From Cristatella mucedo (Eukaryota; Bryozoa; Phylactolaemata; Cristatellidae), in the NCBI GenBank assembly GCA_009760855.2, contig WPIO01000100.1:617501-679500 (forward strand): a stretch of 62,000 nucleotides of DNA, given 5' to 3'. This document shows, in pieces, positions 56,851-62,000 of this stretch (positions are counted from its first letter, which is position 1; every line of letters starts with the position of its first letter). The notes beneath the pieces are model-generated. The model saw only the letters and a program-made list of their open reading frames with translations. It was not told where the DNA came from and ran no database searches. The position numbers and the translations under genes are program-made.

Positions 56851-57976
56851 TTAGGCCTGCGTGACCTTGATCCGCGAGAACACGAGGCCGATCGTTTCGC
56901 AAATCGGCGCGCACATGCACTTGATGCAGATGTCGCTACACTTCTGGCACAGCGAGCAGCCGATACTCAATGCTCGCATCTCGGGCGTAATGCACCAGAC
57001 GTGACCGAAAGCGATGGCGGCGAACTCGCAGCCCCAGCAGAGCGCGATGGGCAGGCCGCAGATGGCGGAGCAGAGCAAGTAGCAGATGTTCTTGCCGCCC
57101 TCGTAGCACTTGTAGGCGTTTCGCCAGACGCAGTCGGGCGAGTGAGCGCCTTGCGGCTCGCCGAACACGTCCTCGAACATGACCTGGAAAATGATGACGA
57201 GCTAGCTTGACAGCGCGACAGCGACAGCGGGACGTGCAGACGACGGGGGTTAGTAGCGGGGGGGGGGGGGGGGGGGTGGTTGGGGGAGGTCGGAGGTCAG
57301 GCCGACTTTGCCGAGTTTGCTGTTCGATATTGCTGTTCGATATAGCTGCGCTCCCTTTTCCGCGTTGAGCCCTGGCATAGTGCTGGGGGGTTCCGCCGAG
57401 GAGATCAGTCGGCCGAGAGAAGAAAGTCGCGGCGAATCTCGCTTCGATCTGCGACTGATCTGCGACTGATCTGCGACTGATCAGCGCCAAGAAGCTAAAA
57501 GCCAGTGCTGCTCGCAAAGGCAGAGCGCTCCTTCCCCGGGTGCGTCTGCTGCCGACCTCGGAAGCAGCGACGTTAGGCGCCGCGTGCAAAGAGCGCCGCG
57601 CCGATTCAGGCTTCCAACGATCCTAGCGACGGGGTCCGCCGGGCTGCCTCTCAGCGCCCCTCGGCGTCCGTCGGCCGTCCGCTGGTGCGACCCAACGCGC
57701 CGGCGAGCTGCCGCCCTCCCCGGGGGAGCGAGCGGCCATTGTTGAACTAGGCACGCTGCTCGCGGACGGCAGCCAACGAACGGCTGAGACCCCGGGGGCG
57801 ATCGGCACCTCTCGCCCTAACAGAGGTGCGGCGACGCGGCGAGCCGGGGTGCCGGCGCAGACGGACGCGCGCGCGCGAGCGGCCTCGCCCGAGCCTCTGC
57901 CGTAGCCAAATACCTGCAGTCCGTCGTTCAGATTGTTGGGGTCGCGGTTGACCATGTCGGGCCGTTCGGCGCTCAT
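56851..57976 (-). CDS. cav: Caveolin C, two exons
   Basis: Exon 1 is complement(57914-57976), 21 codons (MSAERPDMVNRDPNNLNDGL...), donor GTATTT. Exon 2 is complement(56851-57183), 110 codons plus stop, acceptor TCATCATTTTCCAG, phase 0; intron 730 nt with a long G-run (57259-57276). The 131-residue product has NRDPNNLND, closest of the three to vertebrate NRDP-LND, the signature FEDVFGEP, hairpin GLPIALCWGCEFAAIAF and FSRIKV. Exon 2 carries 15 cysteines. Exon 2 and about 540 bp of 3' flank are nearly the same as in B, while exon 1, intron and upstream region differ. An internal ATG (57180) begins MFEDV and could start a shorter form if the first exon is skipped. Confidence 0.87.
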
Positions 57977-59327
57977 CCTGATTGCGGGCTTGTCGCTCGA
58001 CGACGAGACTGGGACGAGGCGGCTGCGGCGAGTGAACGGGACGCTCGCGAGCGGCGCCTGTTATGGGGCGCGGCCGGGCCGCCCGAAACCCAATGGGCGC
58101 GCGGCCCTCAAAGAGCTCGGAGCGGCGGCGGTGGCTCCTTGGCGACTGGGCATGCACACGATTATGCTTCCGAGCAGAATAGCGCAGCTAGGCAACGGTG
58201 AATTCGCGCAACACCAACCTCCGCCGGAATCGCCGACGAAGCCGACGTCGGGCCACTCGGGCTGAGGTGGCAACGAAGCCGTTCCGAGCAGTTTGGCGGC
58301 ACGCCTCCGGCTTGCAGCGGCGGCGGCGGCGAAGATTTGCCGCCGCCGCCGCGTCCCGCTTCCCGAGGAAAGCGTCCCTGCTCCCGCTAACAAATGGCCG
58401 CCGCTTCCCGAGGAAGCGGCGGCCATTTGTTAGCGGGAGCAGGGACGCTTTTCACTAGGGTAGCTAGAGAGGGCGGCCTTCCTTGGACGCGCAGCCGCGC
58501 CATCAGCTGGCTCGCGAAGAGCGATCGCGGAGACGCTCCGAGCCAGCTGAGCGCTGCCGCTCCGAGCAGGCGTCGGCGGGGCGATCGCTACAGCTTAGCG
58601 CGGAGCCCTTCGCAGCAGCGACTCGCCGGAGGAGTCACTACGACGACTCCGTAGAGACTTCCGGCTTCCGACTTCCGTAGCGACTCGCCGGAGGAGGCTG
58701 CAGAGTTGCTGGACGCTGACTAAGGACCTCTGCAGTGGCTACTAAAAGAACGCTACCGGCGGGCTCCGGTCGGAATAAGTCGCCGGAAGTGAAATGGCTG
58801 CAGCGCACGCTAGATCAGCCTGACTCTGACTGCCAAAATATGCTATTTGCGGTGCCTGAATTATAGCGATACAGAACCGGTCATGACACGTGTACGCAAT
58901 TGGTTGGCGGTATTCGAAAGCCCAAGTCGAGTAGTAGACACTTAGTTGAGCTGTGAGCGCCGAGGACGGCGGAAGTGACTGCCCCGCGGCTTTGCACGAG
59001 GCTTTGCCGTCCGTTGAGTAGTGCACTGGGCGCCGGGCCAGAGCCGTAAGCCGTGGCCGCGGCCGCTGAGCGGAGCCTGAACATTCCGTCGCCGCCGCCG
59101 CCGAATAGACGTCTCTGCGCGAATCGCTATGGACTCGTTGCTTTAAAGTGCCGTCGGTCTTTAAATGGCCACCGCTATCCGCTACCGTTGACCTGCCTGC
59201 GTACTCAGGCACTGCACTTGCGAGTCGCTGAGCCTCAGAGCTCCGAGGCTAATAGCGAGCTTCAGCGCTATTAGCCGCTACGCCGCGTCTGCGAGCGCTA
59301 GCACCGCCGCTGCGAGCGCTTCGCTCA
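57977..59327. other. GC-rich region upstream of caveolin C
   Basis: No match to the A/B promoter block was seen. The region holds the 83-bp palindrome (58369-58451), repeated CGACTCGCCGGAGGAG (58620 and 58679) and many short Arg/Ala frames. No gene called. Confidence 0.4.
58369..58451. repeat. 83-bp near-perfect palindrome
   Basis: Two 40-nt arms (58369-58408 and 58412-58451) match perfectly around a 3-nt loop (CGA). A direct repeat CGCTTCCCGAGGAA lies at the left edge (from 58358) and across the centre (from 58403). Both strands therefore read the same small frame starting ATGGCCGCCGC. Confidence 0.93.
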
Positions 59328-59490
59328 CGGCTCTTAACCCAGGGTCAGGTGGTCGCTCCTCGCGACCCAGGGCGTGGGTTCGAGTCCTGCAGTGGGCGAT
59401 TACTTTTTCCCCACTGCAATATCTATGCCTTCACCTTGACCTAGGTCGTTAAAAGGCGAGCGCCTACATCGCTGAGCCGAACCATCGCGT
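59328..59490. mobile_element. SINE fragments, head-to-head
   Basis: Plus part: B box GGTTCGAGTCC then GCAGTGGGCGATTAC. Minus part (59430-59490): antisense A-box region (CATCGCTGAGCCGAACCATC). Two partial tRNA-like pieces pointing in opposite directions. Confidence 0.5.
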
Positions 59491-59564
59491 TGAAAAGACT
59501 GTCGGCACAGCAATTCAATAATAATCACCATCTCCTACTTCGTTTTACTATTAAAACAAATAAT

Positions 59565-59935
59565 ATTAATACATTCGTTATAGCGCCGCAGAGAACTCAA
59601 TCTCTTTCTGAGCACTTTACATTAGCTGTAAAGGAAGCATGGTTGAACGGTTAGCGGTAGTATGCTCAATGAAAAACAAGCGCAATATGGTTAGAAGCGA
59701 CATGCACAGGGTCGGCATGGAAATATGGTTAGTGGCAGCATGCGCTGAGTCGGCACGCTTGAGCACACAAAGGACGAATCACCGGGATCCGCAAAATGCT
59801 GTGATAAATGGATGCGTTTTTAGCTTCTTTTTTAATTTGGTCAAGTCACGGGATGTCGCAACGGTAGTCGGAAGTGAGTTCCGGGCTTTGGGAGCATACG
59901 AACTAAAGGCACGGTCTCCAAACTAGAAAAACTCA
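59565..59935 (-). mobile_element. L-A LINE 3' end
   Basis: Antisense 3' UTR and coding end (FGDRAFSSYAPKARNS on the minus strand near 59900). Confidence 0.65.
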
Positions 59936-60474
59936 GAGCTTGAAAACCCTGTGCACGAAATCACTGCACCCAACCCCTCGGGCATTTCAGTAACCGGTTC
60001 GCATTCGAAAAAAGCGCGTCTGCTCGGCTTGCTGGGGCAGCCGGGAGCCCCCGTGCGTGACGTCACACTTTCAGTGGCTTCTACGTTCTACGTCCACGCA
60101 GGTCAAGGTTTACCCACTCATTAAAAACTCCTAGCTGCAGCTGTGCCCCAGCTGATTTATCGATGAATAGATCGCATGTTGCAGCACCCCGACCGCTAGC
60201 CTTTGCTCAGCCGCCAACCGGCAAAGTGGGTAGTGCTGGTGTACAATATGCTGATACTGGTGAAAAGACCGCTGGTGGATTCGGTAATCATTTGCCCGAG
60301 CAATTTGTTTTGGCGCCGAATTATTGATTATTGATAGTAGTTTCTAAGTGAGATTAGCGCATTAGGAAAGGCATCATGCAAGTTCGACTGCCTGTGAACG
60401 GAGCGTCCTTTCGATTGCCAATTGCCCCGCGATACGCCGCACAAAATAATGTAAGGCAATATAATATAGTAATG
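59936..60474. other. No gene recognised
   Basis: Only short frames; no repeat placed. Confidence 0.4.
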
Positions 60475-61040
60475 AAAATAATACATTTGATAAAGCGCCC
60501 TCAGACAACTCATTCTCTTCCTAGGCGCTTTACACTTTCTGCAAAGGAGTCACGATCAAATGGTTTGCGGTAGCACGCTGGCGAACAGCACGATAGCATG
60601 CTGGCGAAAAATACTCCGTCGCTTTCATGAAGCTCGCAAATTGGAGCGATCACGTCATGACAGCATTTATTCTCGGCAAGTTTACGTCAGCGTCCACTCT
60701 CTGTCTGGAAAAATGCCCACAAAACCACTCAAGACTCTTATCGGTAGTAGCAGGAAGGACGGGGAACCGCTGACTGTCACGCGGAAGAAAAGCGACTTCC
60801 GCTGCGCCGCCCCCGGAACTACTACGTCATTGCGGGTAGTGACCGTATTCGAATGCAAATTCCAGAATTTTGGTGCATATGAGGTGAAGGCACGCTCACC
60901 GAAAGATTTCGATCTAGTGCGAATTATGTTGAGGCGACCAAGTGGTGATGATGGTGTCCTGGTGGCTATTTCGCCAGCGGAAGCGGAGCTCGAAGAGGTC
61001 GATGGAGATGGACGCTAGCGAGTGAAGTGACCAGCGAAAA
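60475..61040 (-). mobile_element. Diverged L-A LINE fragments
   Basis: 60475-60600 is an antisense L-A tail (TTGATAAAGCGCCCTCAG). 60845-60925 is the antisense of the SFGDRAFSSYAPK region. The stretch between them is unplaced. The 152-codon plus-strand frame here is mostly antisense LINE. Confidence 0.5.
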
Positions 61041-61334
61041 CCAGATTGAGGACCCAAGTCCACATGCATTTCCGGATCGCACGATCTAACAGCGGAAGCG
61101 TACGATGGGGCAAATGCACCTGGATAGGGGAGAAGTCCTCTCGCGGTGCCGTACTAATAGATTTTTATTTATTTACTAATTCAAGACGCAATGCGTCGTA
61201 CATTAGGAAGCTGATAGGAACCCATAATTTCACTGAGGTACTTGAATTAGTGAGCGTTGACCACTATCAAAAGCTATTTTACGTCTCAGATTATTAGACT
61301 GGGCAAGCAAACGTGCGGTAAAATCGGAATAAAT

Positions 61335-61390
61335 ATAATTCGTTTGTGTAGCACCCTAAGAGAGCTGACTCTCTATCCAAGCGCTTCAGA
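61335..61390 (-). mobile_element. L-A LINE tail fragment
   Basis: AATATAATTCGTTTGTGTAG with antisense GCACCCTAAGAGAGCTGAC, a weak match to the L-A end. Confidence 0.4.
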
Positions 61391-61500
61391 TATTCCACAG
61401 GGCTCGAGCCCACACCCTCGTTCGTGTAAAGGTGAGCACTTTGACCTCGGTGACTAAAGGCGAGCCCTTTAATCTCATAGCCAAGCCAGGGTGGCAACGT
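61390..61500 (-). mobile_element. tRNA-like SINE fragment
   Basis: On the minus strand an A-box-like TGGCTATGAGATTAAAGGG and a B-box-like GGGCTCGAGCCC are about 50 nt apart. It differs from the main SINE family. Confidence 0.45.
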
Positions 61501-61822
61501 AACGTCTCAATGAGCATGCAATTTTCTGCATAACTTCTTTGTCTAGCCTACCTAGAGCGCGAGCCGGAGAGTCCCGAGATCCAGACTCTGAAAAAGAAAA
61601 GAAACGCACCCGGGGCGTCTGCTTTCTCTTTTCTTGGCCTCTCTCGACAGATGCGACGTCCACGAGCAAGACTGAGGCGTACGGCAGCAAGGCGGAGGCG
61701 TGCGGGGGGGTAGCTCCCGGGAGGGAGATGGTAGCGTCCGGCAGAGGCGGCGCAGATCGGTGAGTCCTGCGAGTCAGGCCGGAGAAGCGGCGTAGGACAG
61801 AGTCGGCCCCGTAGAGTCGGCA

Positions 61823-62000
61823 ATGTCCGCGAGAGTGGCGGCGGAGGCGCCCACAGAGGCGGCAACGGCAGCGCCCGCTGAAGCTGCGGCGTCCATCAGA
61901 GATGCGGCGGCGTCCGCCGTTGAGGTGGCGGCAGCGGGAGAGGTCCTTGCGGTGGCGAGCCAAACAGCGCCTGCGGCTGGCGAATCGGCGCTGACAGCTA
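61823..62000 (+). CDS. Ala-rich open frame running off the window (doubtful)
   Basis: From ATG at 61823 (MSARVAAEAPTEAATAAPAE...) the frame is open for 59 codons to the edge. The text is Ala/Glu-rich, like the low-complexity parts of the Spindly-like exons. An overlapping minus-strand frame of 162 codons (61475-61963) is the alternative. No motif decides. Confidence 0.22.
   Translation, partial: MSARVAAEAPTEAATAAPAEAAASIRDAAASAVEVAAAGEVLAVASQTAPAAGESALTA

Noticed and set aside
60560-61018. 152-codon plus-strand frame
   Set aside because: The segment coding for AYEVKARSPKDF is the antisense of the L-A LINE SFGDRAFSSYA region, and the start is antisense LINE tail.

Overview
The window comes from an animal nuclear genome. 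Introns are short and GT-AG, there are tRNA-derived SINEs, CR1/L2-like non-LTR retrotransposons, solo LTRs, hAT-type remnants and many micro/minisatellites, and the two gene families I can recognise (caveolin and Spindly) are animal families. GC-rich, Ala-rich exons sit in a repeat-dense, locally AT-rich background. I cannot fix the lineage from sequence alone; an invertebrate is more likely than a vertebrate.

There are two sets of real genes. (1) 2218-9869, plus strand: seven exons, all in compatible phase, of a coiled-coil protein that I identify as a Spindly (SPDL1/CCDC99) orthologue. Its 5' exons lie left of the window, it has the Spindly-motif helix, and it ends in a CaaX box (CRTQ). Its introns hold SINEs, LINE tails and a ~750-bp 13-bp minisatellite. 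(2) Three intact two-exon caveolin genes on the minus strand: A (21898-22866), B (47462-48365) and C (56851-57976). Each has a 60-63-nt first exon encoding the NRDPN-LN motif, a phase-0 intron, a 333-nt second exon starting V(L/M)FEDV, and an AATAAA signal about 165 nt after the stop. The proteins are unusually cysteine-rich. Two broken relatives are present: an exon 2 fragment (46612-46805) between AT microsatellites and a frameshifted exon 1 plus promoter (26451-26512).

Most of the rest is repeats: at least two CR1/L2-like LINE families (L-A and L-B; the longest L-A copy, 42336-45420, still shows endonuclease and reverse transcriptase), a tRNA-derived SINE, two LTR families with visible target-site duplications, a ~500-bp dispersed repeat X broken by later insertions, a pair of 2.5-kb hAT/DUF4371-like remnants (39680-42165 and 51265-53790), a diverged ~172-bp satellite array (49540-51215), and an 83-bp near-perfect palindrome (58369-58451) upstream of caveolin C.

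Layout: 0-10 kb Spindly gene; 10-21 kb LINE/SINE; 21.5-24 kb caveolin A; 24-33 kb LTRs, repeat X and a caveolin pseudo-exon; 33-39 kb mostly unassigned with LINE pieces; 39.7-46 kb hAT remnant and long LINE; 46.5-49.5 kb caveolin B with its GC-rich upstream region; 49.5-55.6 kb satellite, second hAT remnant and LINE; 56.2-59.3 kb caveolin C; 59.3-62 kb SINE/LINE pieces and an Ala-rich open frame running off the end. Nothing shows that the Spindly and caveolin genes work together; they are neighbours only.
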